Shown: piece by piece, positions 48,119 through 61,041 of the stretch
How the letters are laid out: every line of letters begins with the position of its first letter
Numbering within the stretch: position 1 is the stretch's first letter
Assembly: GCA_002946415.1 (NCBI GenBank)
Contig: NJPS01000046.1
Coordinates: 1,426,001 to 1,490,000 of the forward strand
DNA: 64,000 nucleotides
From: Rutstroemia sp. NJR-2017a BVV2
Taxonomy: Eukaryota; Ascomycota; Leotiomycetes; Helotiales; Rutstroemiaceae
Reading direction: 5' to 3'
Program-made: the position numbers and the translations under genes
Notes under the pieces: generated by a model
Seen by the model: only the letters and a program-made list of their open reading frames with translations
Told to the model about the DNA's origin: nothing
The model's database searches: none

Positions 48119-50007
48119 TCACTCCCACCTCCCTTCAATCTCCCCGGCCTTCGCACCCGCCACTCTCCGTGCACTTCCACTCCCGGAACCATACAGCAGC
48201 TCCATCAACTTCTCCTTCTGCTTCTCTCTCACGCGTCCTAGATACACGCTCGCGTCTTCCAGCCCCTGGATCTGTTCTTCGATCCTGATGGTGCTGGAAT
48301 TGGTCTTGACGAGCGGGCTTACGATTTTCTGTCGCATGTAGTCGAGATTGGTGCGCAGGGTGAGGAGTTTGCCGTTATGGTCTAGGAGAATGGATTTGTT
48401 CTGGAGAGTTTTAGATCGGATGGTTGAGAGAAGCCTTTTGTTCTTCTCGAACTTATGAAGAGTGCCGGCTGAAGGGCCAAGGAGTTTGGTCCAGAGGGAC
48501 GAGAGGAGTTTATCCTCGTCCATTTCTTGGGTGTCGAGCTCGCGGGAGGCACTGCGAGCGACGGCTTTGAATTGGTTGTCGATTTGTTCGAAGATGGCGA
48601 AGATATGCAGGATGTGGGTGAGTTCGGAGCTGACGGCTTCTTCGATGGCGGAGAGGAATTCGTTGAAAGTTCTTTGGAGTGTGCGTCGGATTCGTTGAGG
48701 GAGTGTCATGCCGAAGATGTTGGTTGCGACTGCACCGATTTTGGTGGGGGTACCGGCGGGGGTTTCTAGAACACCGACGCGGCTGAGCATGCTGTGGATG
48801 TTGTCAAAGGCGTGGTTGAGGGTTGATGGTGGTGTGTGCTGCAGTTGGTTAAGTTCACGCCTGATCCAATCCATGACGATCAGGAGACTATGCATGTTAG
48901 TCGACATTCACGTCATCGAAGAGAGGAAATAGTACCCATCGACATCACCACCCACGTTTGTGGACAGTCTAGCCATTTCAAGAGACAAGGCCTTAAGACT
49001 TTCACTTAGCTCATCAAGTTGAGCAACGATCACCGGCGCAGAAGTCATGTTTGTCGAGCGCAAACTCTCACTGAGATCCCAGACCGCCATACTTGTTAGT
49101 TGTATATCACCGGTATGTTGCATTCCATTTTCAGCATAGTAAATCAAAGGTTCAAACGATCTTGCAAGTCCAGCGACTCTGACGAGGTCGGGCACGGGTG
49201 GTAACTGGGTAGGCTGAAAGAGGCTTCGCATGGTCAAAATAGAAAATAAAAGAGCCAAAAAAGCAGTGCATAATGAAGTCCACGAGTTCGTGACTCGGGA
49301 AAATGTTTGGCTCATAGATGATAAGGCAGCCTCAAGAGGTTCAGTACGATGTTGTACTTCTGTTTTAAATGCGAATCGAATGACTTTTTATATATTAGCA
49401 TATGGACCAATACAATCACACCAAGTTTCATACAGTTGTTCGGGTGGTTCTCCATCGCTGGAACAATTGTGCCTTCGTGGCTTTCTTCTTGCTTGACTAC
49501 CGCACCATATGATTTTTCAAAGTCCCCATTTGTCGCATGGTACGGACTTGGTGAAGGACTTCTCTTCTTCTCGGGCGATATTGACCCTGTTGGTAATCTT
49601 GTCCTAGCTGCGGTCGCAAGCGCTGCGTCACCTTTTCCTTCATCCGCGCTTTCATATTCCGGACTGCTGTCTCTTGACATTCCGCGTACTTTAGGCCTCT
49701 TCGCAAGATCCTTTCCATGTATATTATTATTATTGCTATGCCGATTCCAAAAGCCGTTGGTTCGGTTGCCGTTTTCCTCCCTTCTCCACGCCGGGGGACT
49801 GTAGCCACCTACTGATGCCGAGTCCGCTAGATCCTCCGAGTCCGAGTCGTTGCGAAATCCCGAGTGTTGGGAAGGATAGCCAAAGTGGAGAGGGTGCTGG
49901 TGATGGTGTTCGATCTCGATGCTTCCTTGTTCGAAGTCCTCCAGAGACGCGTTTAGGGACGGATGAGCGTCGAACATCCCTTCTAGGTCTTCGATCGTAG
50001 TCCCCAT
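48119..50007 (-). CDS. Conserved fungal membrane-anchored protein, function unknown
   Basis: Three exons on the minus strand: 50007..49422, 49359..48936 and 48887..48119, 592 residues; introns of 62 and 48 bp. Residues 1-195 are low-complexity, with the motif GGYSPPAWRRE and Ser/Pro-rich phosphorylatable stretches. Exon 2 opens EVQHRTEPLEAALSS and has one membrane segment at about 223-243 (LCTAFLALLFSILTM). The C-terminal 330 residues are helical: ARSFEPLIYYAENG, TSMAVWDLSESLRSTNMTSA, then amphipathic and coiled-coil-like helices to a basic tail. I recognise this layout as conserved in Pezizomycotina but know of no assigned function. The exon-1/exon-2 splice (donor GTGTGA) is the weakest call; it restores a smooth, conserved-looking junction. 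Confidence 0.8.
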
Positions 50008-51826
50008 GATGCCTGCTATGCCGAACTATTGCGGTATTTGTCGCGCCTGGTAATGGATTGTTCCGGATGTGTAAAATGTAGAGGTATGCGAAAGATATGA
50101 GCGTGAACGCGATGAAGGTACTGGGTGCGATGGTAAGATTGATCAGCGAAAAGTGGAAGTGGTTCTCGATGGTAAATATGGACATGACAATCCAAAAAGC
50201 GACTCGTTGTCTTTCGGACTTGTTGACAGTCGCGTAATCGATCTCGGACTACGACTGTATGTATTATGACTTTGCGATGCGATTGAGATAGGTTTGGAGA
50301 ATGCGCGAGTGAATCGTTATCTCATCGATAGCGATAGTCATGAACGGAGTGGATACGTGAGTAGTGGTTAATGGGGGGGTTTTTCGAGAAGCGGGAGTGA
50401 GGGTTGTGGTACCATACGGGTCCAGGATTGCAGGTAGGATAGGTAGGACGATAAAGAGGGCGATAGAAAGAAAGAGGTTAGAGCAATTTAGCAGATTGGA
50501 GGGGAAGGAAGGGAGAGCAAGGTTATGGAAAGAAGAGTGGAGGGCGTTGTGAGGTTGTGCGGTTGAGAGCAAGGGTCGAGGAGGGCAGACGAGAGTAGAG
50601 GGGAAAAGAGGAGGGCAATGTGGTAACGTGCAGCTGCAGGTCGATAGGTAGAGTAGACTCGATAAGCCGGCAATGCTAATTCTACTTTAAAGTAGTCCCA
50701 AGTTTCCAAGTAGGCGCAACCTGTAATCTGTAACCTGGTGGGGTTGATGAGAGAGCAAGACCCAAAAGAGACACCGATGGAATGCGGGAAACAGTACGAG
50801 CCACTTCTGGTCACTGTCAGGCGTTGTATCGCGAGAGTAAACTACGAACTCTTCGATCCGTATTCGCCCTGAAACCAACTAGGTGTTAGCGTCTACTGAG
50901 GTATAAAGTCAACGACCCAATTTCCAAGTTATCCGATCCTTTGCCAGCCACCCGAATTTCGCTCTCCTCCCATCTACTTGTATTCTCGCCTCTCCCTCCC
51001 TTCCTCTCCCTTTGCTCATAGGGACAAGACCAAGAACATGGAAAGAGGGAGGGGTATGGAAGTCAGTCGCATCATCCTCTTACACAGCATCTACAAGCCA
51101 CGAGCGAGTAACTTGGCTACCCCGGTCTTCTATTCTTAAAAGTTGCTGCGTTGGCCATCGTTTAAACCACATCTAGTAAAGGTGATGATCATCTTCAAGA
51201 AGGCTGACCCAATCATTTCTGCCCTCTGCCCAGTGTGAAGAGTCTCAGTCGCGTTATCCTTGAACTTTCCATCCAATGATATCACCAACGGTAGCTAGCC
51301 CATGAAACGCCGGGATCACCCAGCAGCCAGATCGGGCCCCTCTCCCACCACACCTCCCTCGATGCCGTTCCGTCTTTGCTCGAAGGAGGTGTCGATGCAT
51401 CTTCTTTTCTCTTTTATCAGATTGCAGTTGATGTAGTGGAACGTTTTCCAAGCCTATCAGAAAGCCGTTGGGAAGCCGATTCCACCAAGTCCCTATTTTA
51501 CTACTGTCAACTGAAGAATAAGGCAAGAAAACGGTAACGGAAAAGAACAGTATTGTAGAACATCCAATGCCTTTTCCTGCATGATGTAACTATCTAGTAT
51601 GCTGCTAACTATGCTATGCTGATACAAACTATTACTACAAGTTTTCAAGGCCCTTTTTGTTTTTTTGAATCCTCCTTCCCTTGCTTGCCATCCGGTCACT
51701 TGATTGATTCATAGGCATCGTATCAATTTCAATGACCGTATTGCTGCCATTCAAAGTCCCTTCCCTTTCTGTGTCTCGAACCGTGTTGACTGTCACTGCG
51801 ATATTTTGTGTCCAACGAAACAAGAC
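50008..51826. other. Intergenic region upstream of the membrane-anchored protein
   Basis: 1.8 kb between the start of the 592-residue protein gene and the end of the nucleoporin gene. It contains promoter-like sequence and 3' UTR; no further gene is supported. Confidence 0.5.
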
Positions 51827-54800
51827 TCATCTTCCTCCCGCCATCACGCTCTTATAATACCTCAAACTCAAGTCAATTGTGTGCTTCAAATATCTGTCTT
51901 CTGTAAGAGGCAGTCTCAAGACCTTTGGAAGATCCACATCCTGTTGTAAATAGTTAGAATTAATCCAGAAAATGGGCCACGTGGATATCCTTACCTCGCC
52001 CTTCTTCGCTAACTCCACCACTGTCTTCGCGACTACTCCACTCATGGTTTCGATAGCTACTGTCTCCATAAAAGCGGGGTGACGAGCATCCTCGACAGCC
52101 GCCGGTAGCCCAGCCAACAATCTCTCGAGCACGCGGAGATCAAATACTTGACTCTTTTTCTGCGATTCGAGCAGGAATAGATAGTCTCGGTAGATTTCAC
52201 CGCCGAGATGCCAATCGGAGATAGCATTTTCTTTGCCCTCAAAATCGGCGAGAAGGCTGCGAAGAGTACTGTAATCATACTCGATGATTGTTTTTGGCGC
52301 GACTTCTCTGGCAAACGTACGATGCGCCTCATCGAAGAGACCGGCTTTGATTAAACATTCAACTTCTCCTAAAGGCTCTTTCTTGACGCTGCGCATGTAG
52401 AGAGCTTTAGCTTCCCAGATCCACGAGGTAGGGATTTTGAAATTTTGAACAAGAGTAGTAAAGCTCTGGCTATCTTCGGAACCGATGCGTGCAGCATGAC
52501 GGGCGAGATGATCCTGGATGGATTTCGCACGGGCGTTCTTGTCAGATAGATGGAGGAGTACGAAGATCGCATCCAGCCAATACCCTTCCCCATTGAGTTG
52601 GGCGGCAAACGCCAAAGTGGTTTGGTCTTTCTTCTCATCCGATGCTTCACGGTAATCCATAGAACTAAATGAAGTAAGGGCTCGACTCAATTGCCATGAA
52701 AGGCGGATATCCAGAGGCGATAGCTGTGAGTTCTCGGGTCGTATGATAGCCTCAAGATCGGCATCTTCAAAAGCGTACAACTTTAACAAGCCCCAAAGAA
52801 GATCCTCGCGTTGCTCAACTTGATTATCTTTCCACAGCTTAGGAATTCTTTGCTCGACGTACCACGCCTGGGGTCGCGAAGTCTCTTTGTCCTGAACCAT
52901 GTCCTCGGAGAAGCTCTTGACAGCGTCATCAATATCGTCAGTTGTTTTGATAGCGTACCAAAGTCTCATTCCAAATGCTTGTCGCCAATCAAGACCGAAT
53001 CGCTTAGAGATAATGAATGACTCAATGCGATCCTCTGGAGATCCTTTTGCGCCGTCACAGATACAAACATTACCTGCAAGAAGCTCGTAAAGAGCTCGAA
53101 TAGGTTGACTGAACTCAGCCAAGACTTTGGATTTCTGCCACTGCGCAAGCTGTTCCCGGATGTCTTTCTTAAGGCTTTCCTTGCCACCAATCATTGCAAC
53201 AAGCGTTGCCAAATGGAAGTTCTTGCCATTCACGAGATGCCCACAAGCCTCAGGGATATTGTGGCCTGATAATGCAGCGATTGCCTTCTCCTCATTAGAC
53301 CTAGCCATGGCAGCCTGTTGAGCAGCAGCCTGATCAACGAGCTTCTGCCAAAATGCCGACAATTTGTCTTTGCGCAGGCGCTCAAGCGCGTTTTCAATGT
53401 GCTCAAGTTCCGCTGGAATCTGAAGTGGATCGAAAAGGATGCTTGCAAGTTCCCAGACCAGCTTTTCATGAACTACAGCGGGGTCACGGGCATTCTGGTT
53501 ATCGAAGAAGTCGAGAAATGAGTAAGAATCTGGCAATGTCGCGAATGGGACCCCTTCCAAGTTCTGAATAACGGTTAAGGCTTGGTGTTTCTTCAGCGCA
53601 TCTGGAGAAGACTCGTTGGAAAATTTAGCGAAGCGAATGTCTCTGCTCTCTGATACAATACCACCTTTCTGAATGGTGAGCAAACCATCCTTTTCACGAG
53701 CTCGTCTTGACTTGCTCATGGCCTTGATGTCTGAGGAAGCATATACTAATGTGCCGTCTGGTCCCCAGCTGGGCTTAAGTGAATCGTGAAATGCGCGATC
53801 GGCGTCCGACATGGTGGATTCATCTTCAATGAACATGGATTTCTTCTGGTAAGGTTTCTAGAGATAAATTCTTAGCATTCTGCTACATATTTTGCTACAT
53901 ACAAGATTGAGCTCAACTGACGGCCCCCTATCCAAATTCACTTCATGGTACATAAATCAAAACTAGGAAGGAGCACAAACCTCAAAATTATCACCTCTTT
54001 TGCGGACTGCTTTCATCGGGCTTGCTGGTTTGAACATTTCATGATGGAGTTCCATGATTGAGCCGAATCCATGCGTGTTTGAGAAACCCCGTTGTAATGA
54101 CGCCGGTTCAAGTGGCACCAGTGCTTTATGCTTTTCGTTTCCATGGACATCAATAAGGCTTTTGAGCAAAGCACGGTCTTGCTTCTTCGGGCTGACAGTC
54201 GTCCTCAATGTGCTGGCCCAGTCGTTTGCAGCTGACAATTTTGGTTTGGATGGTGTTCCCGAGAGCTTCTGTGCTCTTTCCCTAGCTTTCCGAATAGAAC
54301 CTGGTATCATCACTTCCATCGTGTCTTCATCACCTTGCGAGTCATCCGTTTGCTCCGCGGTGTTGCCAGTCACTGGAAAAGAGCCCGCCATCTCTTGATC
54401 CACGAAACTGACAGATTCATCGTCTTGAAAAACGTCGTCTTGGTCCATTGGCTCCTCGACTTCGCTTTCTGACCGTGAACCCACGGAGCGTTCATCTAAA
54501 AAAGACTCCGCACCTTCATTGATTGTTGCCTCCTCCATGTCTTCCTCCTCATCATCATCGTCATCATACACCTCTCGATTGTCAAAGGCCCCTGGCAGAA
54601 CCTTGCGTTTTCTGAACTCGAAGGTATCCTCTGGGTCTGACTCAGTTTCCGTCAAGTCCATTGACGATGCAAAAGATTGATCGAAATTTTGGACCTTGGG
54701 AGTTCGATTGCGGGGAGTTGGTGTGTCAGGTGGAGCACTCAAGGTACTGTTTCCAAACTCACTGACATCGTTGTCTTCCATCTCATCGTCATCATCGTCA

Positions 54801-57800
54801 TCATACTCCAAGGCATAAACGGTGTAATGATCAACTTTGAAAGTCCAAACGCCAGTTTTAGGATCATAATCAACGAAATGGGTGTCTGGGACACTCTTCA
54901 ACTTTCTGAGATGCTTAACAAGACGCAAGTTATCCTCTCCTCGCTTGGCTGAGCTGCGAGGCCATGAGTTATTTAACGCGATGGTTGACGGTACATTGAG
55001 TCCTTGGCCCATGGGGGGTTTCTTAACAGGCCCATGGTCTGGATAAACCTCTGCAGATCTAACAGTAAGAACCACAATTCCGCCCAAGATATCATCAAGG
55101 TTGATTGCATCAAGATTTACCGGCACATCAAAGTTGATGAATCCGACACCATCGCGACCGACTTGGAAGCCAGAGACCTTCTGGCGAGCGATGCGATTCA
55201 TACTTTCAATCTCCTTCCTCGTGGGCTTCATCCAGTATTGTCCCAGTGGTAGATCTGCTTCACTTGGAGACTCTGGGGCTACTGGTGACGACCCATGCTC
55301 GGAAACAATAGCAAGTTCTTTGCCACTTTTGACTTGTTGCATTTCAGGTGTGCCATTGGGAGTGATTCTAGAGTTGTTATCCACCGGGCTGAGCGGACTT
55401 GAAGGTCCCTCGTCGTTACCGTTCGGTTCTCCACCAGCACCTGGTTCAAATGACACCTGCTTCTTCAAGATGGTCTTGTTAGGTGTGGTCTGGGGAGGTT
55501 CTGGGGTAGGCGTGATTGGATGTGCAAAGAGATCCGATCGGAGGGCGCGATTGATGATAAGCTTCTTCATACTTCCAGCGTTACCGAATCTTTGGCTGGG
55601 ACTTCCGGAGAATGCACCAGGAGCCAGGATACTGTCATCACTGTTGACGCTACGGCGAAGACTATTAGTAGACATACTCTTGCTCAAAGCACGACTGCCG
55701 CCGAGCAAACTGTTTCCGAAAAGCCCAGGAGTGCTCGTAGTAGTAGACGCGCTTCCTGGAGTGTAGGTCAGGCCATAACCACCACGAACAGATTTGTTGG
55801 GTGTATTGAGTCGGGAAGTTGATGCACTGTTCAGCTTGTACATGGGAAGCGCAGCGGTCTTCTTTTGTCTCACGCTGCTCGACAGTGGGGTTGCAATAGG
55901 CCCTGGATCCTTAACAGCAGCATTTCCTGTATTTGCAAACATCGAGGAAGCTCCAAAAGCTCCATTATCATTAATGCTTGTGGTCAATGACTGAGGACCT
56001 CCCTGACCTTGTTGGGAGTTACCGAAAATAGAACCAGTACCAAAGAATGAGTTTTGAGGTTGGTTCTGTTGCTGCTGCTGCTGTTGAGTGGAGGCACCGC
56101 CACCGAACAAGCTGTTTGATGCTTGCTGGTTACCAGGATTGTTGAAAAGAGATGAGCCCTGTTGAGCGGATTGACCGAAAAGTGAAGGTTTTGCCTGATT
56201 ATTATTGTTGTTCAAACTAGATCCAAACAAGCCACCAGTGTTCTGCTGGGGTTGGTTTTGATTGTTTTGGTTTTGACCAAAACCACCGAACAGACCACCT
56301 GACGTAGTGTTATTTTGAGTGGTAGGTTGCCCAAACAGACCCCCAGTAGCAGTCCCCGCTGGTTTGTTGAAGAGACTAGTGCCTGCGGTGTTGTTGGCAG
56401 CGCCACCGAAAGGATTGTTATTAGTGGCAGCTGGCTGTTGACCGAAAAGGCCTCCAGTCGTGTTGGAAGCAGCTGGAGCTCCGAAGAGACCACCAGCAGG
56501 CTTTTGTTGATTGTTGGCGTTATTGCCGAAGAGAGAAGTGGCTCCGGTCTGCGTGTTGTTATTGTTGTTGGCGCCAAAGCCACCAAAGGCATTCGTAGTC
56601 GCAGGCTGCTGCTGCGCACCACCGAATGGCGAGGACGTATTTTGCTGCTGGTTGGTAGCTCCAAAAAGCCCACCTCCAGTGTTATTGTTCGTCGCGCCAA
56701 AGCCTCCACCCGCAGTCGCCCCAAAGCCCCCGGTAGTTGCAGCTGGTTGAGTGTTCCCAAAACTGAACCCAGTCGGCTTAGCAGCAGTATTATTGTTGGC
56801 AGTAGAGCCAAAGAGTCCTCCGGTGGTAGTGTTGTTTGTGGCGCCAAAGCCACCAGTTGCACCAAAGCCACCAGTGGTGTTATTAGTTCCTGTGTTGCCG
56901 AAAAGACCTCCAGTCGTTTGTGTTTGAGGTTGGGCGCCGAACAACCCTGCGGTTGCAGGTTTGGCACCAAATAACCCACCTCCGGCTGTCGCAGTGTTTG
57001 CACCAAATCCTGTAGTTGCTGGCTGACTAGTTCCGAAAGGAGAGCTTGTTGCTCCACCGCCGAAAAGTCCTCCAGTCGTCGTGTTATTTGTAGCTCCAAA
57101 TCCTCCAGTCGTCTGGGTATTAGTGCCGAAGCCACCGCCAAAATTGGTATTGGTGCCAAACGCGCCGCCTTGATTTTGGTTGTATCTCAAGCCTTGTGTG
57201 TAATCTGCTAATCGAAGCTCCTCAGGTGAGAATTTCTGATATGGCGCTTGAAAGCATATGTTTTGGAATGAATTCTGTTGGTTCGTGCTGCTGTTTGGCT
57301 CCTTCTCAATGAATGGAGAGAATGGAACGCTCTTAGTACCCTGACACTGGTCGTTCGACGCAGCCGCACCAAAGCCTGTCCCAGTGTTGGCGCCAAATCC
57401 TGTTCCACCCCCAAAAGGGCTGGATGTGTTCGTCGTCGTCGTGGTGCCAAAGCCACCAGGTTTGGCTCCAAACAGTCCGCCACCAGTATTGGTAGCACCA
57501 AAGCCTGTATTGGTCGTATTATTGGTTCCGAACCCACCACCGCCAAAAGCACCACCTGTCCCAGCTGTTGCTGTACCCCCAAACATGTTACCGCCAGTTG
57601 TTGCAGTTGTGGTTCCAAACCCGCCTGGCTTCGCTCCAAATCCCCCTGTGGTACCACCAAATCCTGTGCGCAAATAAGTCAGTAGTTGATCCCGTTAAAT
57701 AGCTAAACGTTGTATAAACGCTGTAAGATCGAACGCGAGGTATCATTTGATAGAAGGCTGGAGGTCGTGCCGCGTGTCGAAATTGAATGATTCGAAAGCG

Positions 57801-58209
57801 ATCAAAAACACGACAAGCTGCCGATCTAAACAGAAACGTCCAGCGCATCAGAGCATCGACATACCTCCAGTATTGCCGAAGCCAGGAGTAGCTCCACCGC
57901 CACCACCACCGAAAAGGCCTCCACCAGTATTATTGTTGTTTGCACCGAAACCCGTGTTTGGAGTACTTGAACCGAAAACTGTGGTAGACAGACGATTCCA
58001 GTAAGCGATGAGTTCGACATGATCGCACGGTAATCTCAATCGTTCGAGGCTCCACGCAATGAATATATAAATGAAGTAACGAGCATTGACCTACCTGATC
58101 CAGTGTTGTTGTTGTTGGTAGTAGCACCAAATCCCCCAAATCCAGTCCGATTCTGATTGTTATTATTCTGGCCAAAGGCCCCCGAACCAAATCCTCCCCC
58201 GAAAGACAT
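51827..58209 (-). CDS. NUP145: NUP98-NUP145 nucleoporin precursor (self-cleaving)
   Basis: Five exons on the minus strand: 58209..58095, 57978..57865, 57663..53981, 53857..51995 and 51940..51827, 1962 residues. The N-terminal half has FG/GLFG repeats, an early GLEBS-like Gle2-binding segment (near residues 183-230, TKSVPFSPFIEKEPN, then KFSPEELRLADY) and more GLFG repeats to about 600. The Nup98 autoproteolytic domain follows (LPLGQYWMKPTRKEIESMNR to GVWTFKVDHYTVYAL). Cleavage is expected before T1024. The second half is Nup145C/Nup96, an acidic linker and then, after the 123-bp intron, KPYQKKSMF, LKPSWGPDGTLVY and the alpha-solenoid of the Nup84 complex. Splicing removes 54 bp near the end. 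The two products act as channel FG-Nup and scaffold. Confidence 0.95.
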
Positions 58210-59236
58210 CTCGAACAATTATCGGCAGCAGATAAAATGCGTTCTGGGTTACTGCAAGATGTTGCGGATTCCGAGAGTGGAAAGCCGTATCAGCTTTTTG
58301 TGCAAAGGTGACGTTTGGATCACAATCGCAGAAAGGTGAAAGGAACGCGCGAAAAAAACGGCGAGATTGCGCTCAGTGTTGACGAATTGGCGCATACATT
58401 AGAAACGGTAAAATGAATGTTGAAGAGATCATCAATCAAATATAAGAAAGAGGACCTGGGATAAAAGAAGTGAAGAGGTTCAGAAGATCTGGATTATGTT
58501 TGTTGACCTCGTGGATGGATAGAGAATTTGTAGGAGAGAAACGCGCTCCAAAAAGTAGTACCGCACTCCGTATTTCGACTTACGGTGGAAGGTCTTTCGG
58601 CTAGGAGCGATTTAGGAAGGCCACCAGCTTTGTCGTTGTAGAGCTAATTAGCCAATCAGAGCCGACTATCAGAGAGCGCAACCAGTGAATGCTCAGAAAT
58701 GCACGGAGGAACTGCTGCCTCGTGCGGGTACTACGGCATGAGTACAAGAGTTACGCAGCTTGCAATTTTCTACGGCTATGATTCGCTGAGGCTGTATAGG
58801 CGTTTTTTACTATGACTCTTTTCCTGAGGAAGGTGAGGATTTCGTCTTCTTGGTTGGCTACTCAGAGCACAGCCGAATGAGCTATCAATATTTCAAAATC
58901 TGACTTCACAAATGTGATCACCTGATACGAGCATGTGACGCATCGAGAATTTCGTGAGATAAGGTACGCGGTTGCTGACTAATCCACAGCTGCCCTTGAC
59001 AACAGAGCTCACTTAACGCGTCCATAGCTGCATGCGGGATCCAAAAACGCGTCAATTTTATTTCGAGAACAGTCACGAACCCGGTCGCAACTCACTGCCC
59101 CGTCCTAGCTTCTTCCCACTTCACACCCTTCGACGTATATTAACAATTTCCCAGCCCAGTCTTTCTTTTTTCCAGACTAAAACATCTACCTCGTCGTATC
59201 CTACTCGTCAATTGCTCTCTTCGCAACGGTGATCGA
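58210..59236. other. Divergent promoter between NUP145 and centrin
   Basis: 1 kb between oppositely oriented starts. No gene is seen; it must hold both promoters. AT-poor, with no striking motif. Confidence 0.55.
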
Positions 59237-60137
59237 ATGGCATCAACATCGCAAGCACAATCGTCCCTTCCCCACCGTGGCTTTCGCTCGCATCCTCCAG
59301 CTCCACCGCACAACTTTGGCGCTTCGCAACAACCTGCTGCCGCATTGAGAGATAAGCCGCGTCTGGATCGTGAACGAGCGGAGAGGGAACGACTGGCAAG
59401 AGAAGCGCAAGTGCAGGGACAGGCTGGGGCGCCCGCAGCCAATCCAATGAATACGTTATCAGATGAACAGAGGGAGGAGATAAACGAAGCTGTATGTATC
59501 ATACGTTAATACTTTCTGTACCTCAATGGCAATTCTCTGTCGCAAATGCGACAATGAGGCTATTGAGAAGTTTTGAGATTGCGCATGCGCACTTCTATCC
59601 GCACCCTTTGCGACAGTCCCTAGAGCATCTCCTCCCCCTCCAAGAACGCGCAATTCAGACCAACTAACCCCCTCCCAGTTCGGCCTCTTCGACAACGACA
59701 AAGACCAACGAATCGACTACCACGAATTCAAAGTTGCGCTCAAAGCGCTTGGCTTCGACCTCCCCAAACCCGAGATCCTCTCACACCTAACCACACACGG
59801 CATCCCGCCCGACACCCCCGCCTCCTCATCGCGTCCGCCCAACACAAACAACAACAACGTGCCACCTGGGCGCCTGGTCCTCACCCTCCCCGCATTCCAA
59901 TCCATCGCCGCAACACTGATCGCGAACCGCGACCCGCGCGATGAGATACTGCGTGCATTTGCGCTCTTCGATACTGAGGATAAGGGAATGATCACACTGG
60001 ACGATCTGAGGCGGGTTGCGCGGGAGTTGGGGGAGGGGCTCGAGGAAGATGAGTTGACGGCGATGATTGAGGAGTTTGATTTAGAGGCGAAGGGGGGTGT
60101 GGGGAGGGATGAATTTATTCAGATTTGTATGGGGTAG
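59237..60137 (+). CDS. CDC31: Centrin (Cdc31-like), EF-hand protein
   Basis: Two exons, 59237..59491 and 59679..60137, 237 residues; a 187-bp intron with donor GTATGT. The N-terminal 70 residues are a basic, Ala/Pro/Arg-rich extension; then LSDEQREEINEAFGLFD starts the centrin core. EF-hand 1 is canonical (D90 to E101, DNDKDQRIDYHE). The normal EF-hand 2 loop is replaced by a Pro/Asn/Ser-rich insert. Then NRDPRDEILRAFALFDTEDK holds EF-hand 3 (183-194), and EF-hand 4 (219-230) has E at position 12. The RDPR-EIL-AF-LFD phrase and the RVARELGE helix identify centrin. Cdc31 works in spindle-pole-body duplication, in the Sac3-Thp1 export complex and in nucleotide-excision repair. Confidence 0.92.
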
Positions 60138-61041
60138 GGAAAGGGAAAATGAATCGGAAGATGGAGATGAAGATGAAGAAAAAAGGCTGCATTGTTTGGA
60201 ATAAAAATACCCTTGCTTGCTTGATCGCTTGCTTGTTAGAATCTTGTATGGAGGGGTGGCGAGGGAGGAGGTGATGGATTATGTCTGGTTGGCGTTGAGT
60301 GAACGAATATCTACCTACCTAAGTATATAGATAGACAGGACTTTCTGTATCTCACCGTCGCGTATCTTAAGGAGGAGGGAGGAACAAGCGAAAGCAGCCG
60401 GAGTTCAGGCGTCAGTGTCGGCGTAATGGATTTTACGAGATAGGAAATATTGTCATAGTCAATACAAATCAACATCACATACCATTATCATCATCATCAC
60501 AAGCAATATCACACCAAGACCAGAGAGAGAAAGAGAGAGAAAAATACGCTTTCGCTGAATATGCCGTGAATGTGATTCACCCCAAATTCAAAGTCTAACC
60601 GCACCCAAGTACCTCCACCAAGCTAAGAAGTGTTCTCCGTCCGCTCCCTTCCGTCCGCTATATCTTTCCCTACCCTACCCTACCCTTCCCTTTCCCGTTT
60701 CCTCCCGCTCCACGCCCCCTCACCCAAACTAAATCCACAATCTCGGTATCGCAACGCGCAATATAAATGCAAAGTAAGGTACTGTGCTGCAACGATAATG
60801 TACTCAAATAAGGTACGCGTAAAGAGGAGAACCACAATACTGTACGGGGTAGAAAAAAGAAGAAGCCCGCCTATGCCTCCATCCAGACGCGCGCCGGCCG
60901 GCCAAGCAAAAGATAGCTGAGGGAGAATGCATAATCCAAGGGCTCCCCGCAATTTGGAGGTGTTGCAAGTAAGGAATATTTTGTTTGTATTTTCACCATA
61001 TCCATCCCCCATCTCCATCTCCATCATCGCCTTCACCACAC
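60138..61041. other. Convergent intergenic region between centrin and epsin
   Basis: 0.9 kb with no supported gene; simple GCTT and AGAGA runs and a CCCTA pentamer run near 60668-60686. Confidence 0.55.

Noticed and set aside
55101..57159. Long open frames on the plus strand and in a second minus frame over the FG-repeat region
   Set aside because: They are shadows of the repetitive GLFG coding sequence of the NUP98-NUP145 gene and have no domain of their own.
60668..60686. CCCTA repeats resembling telomeric sequence
   Set aside because: Only about three pentamer units, not the fungal CCCTAA hexamer, and located between housekeeping genes.
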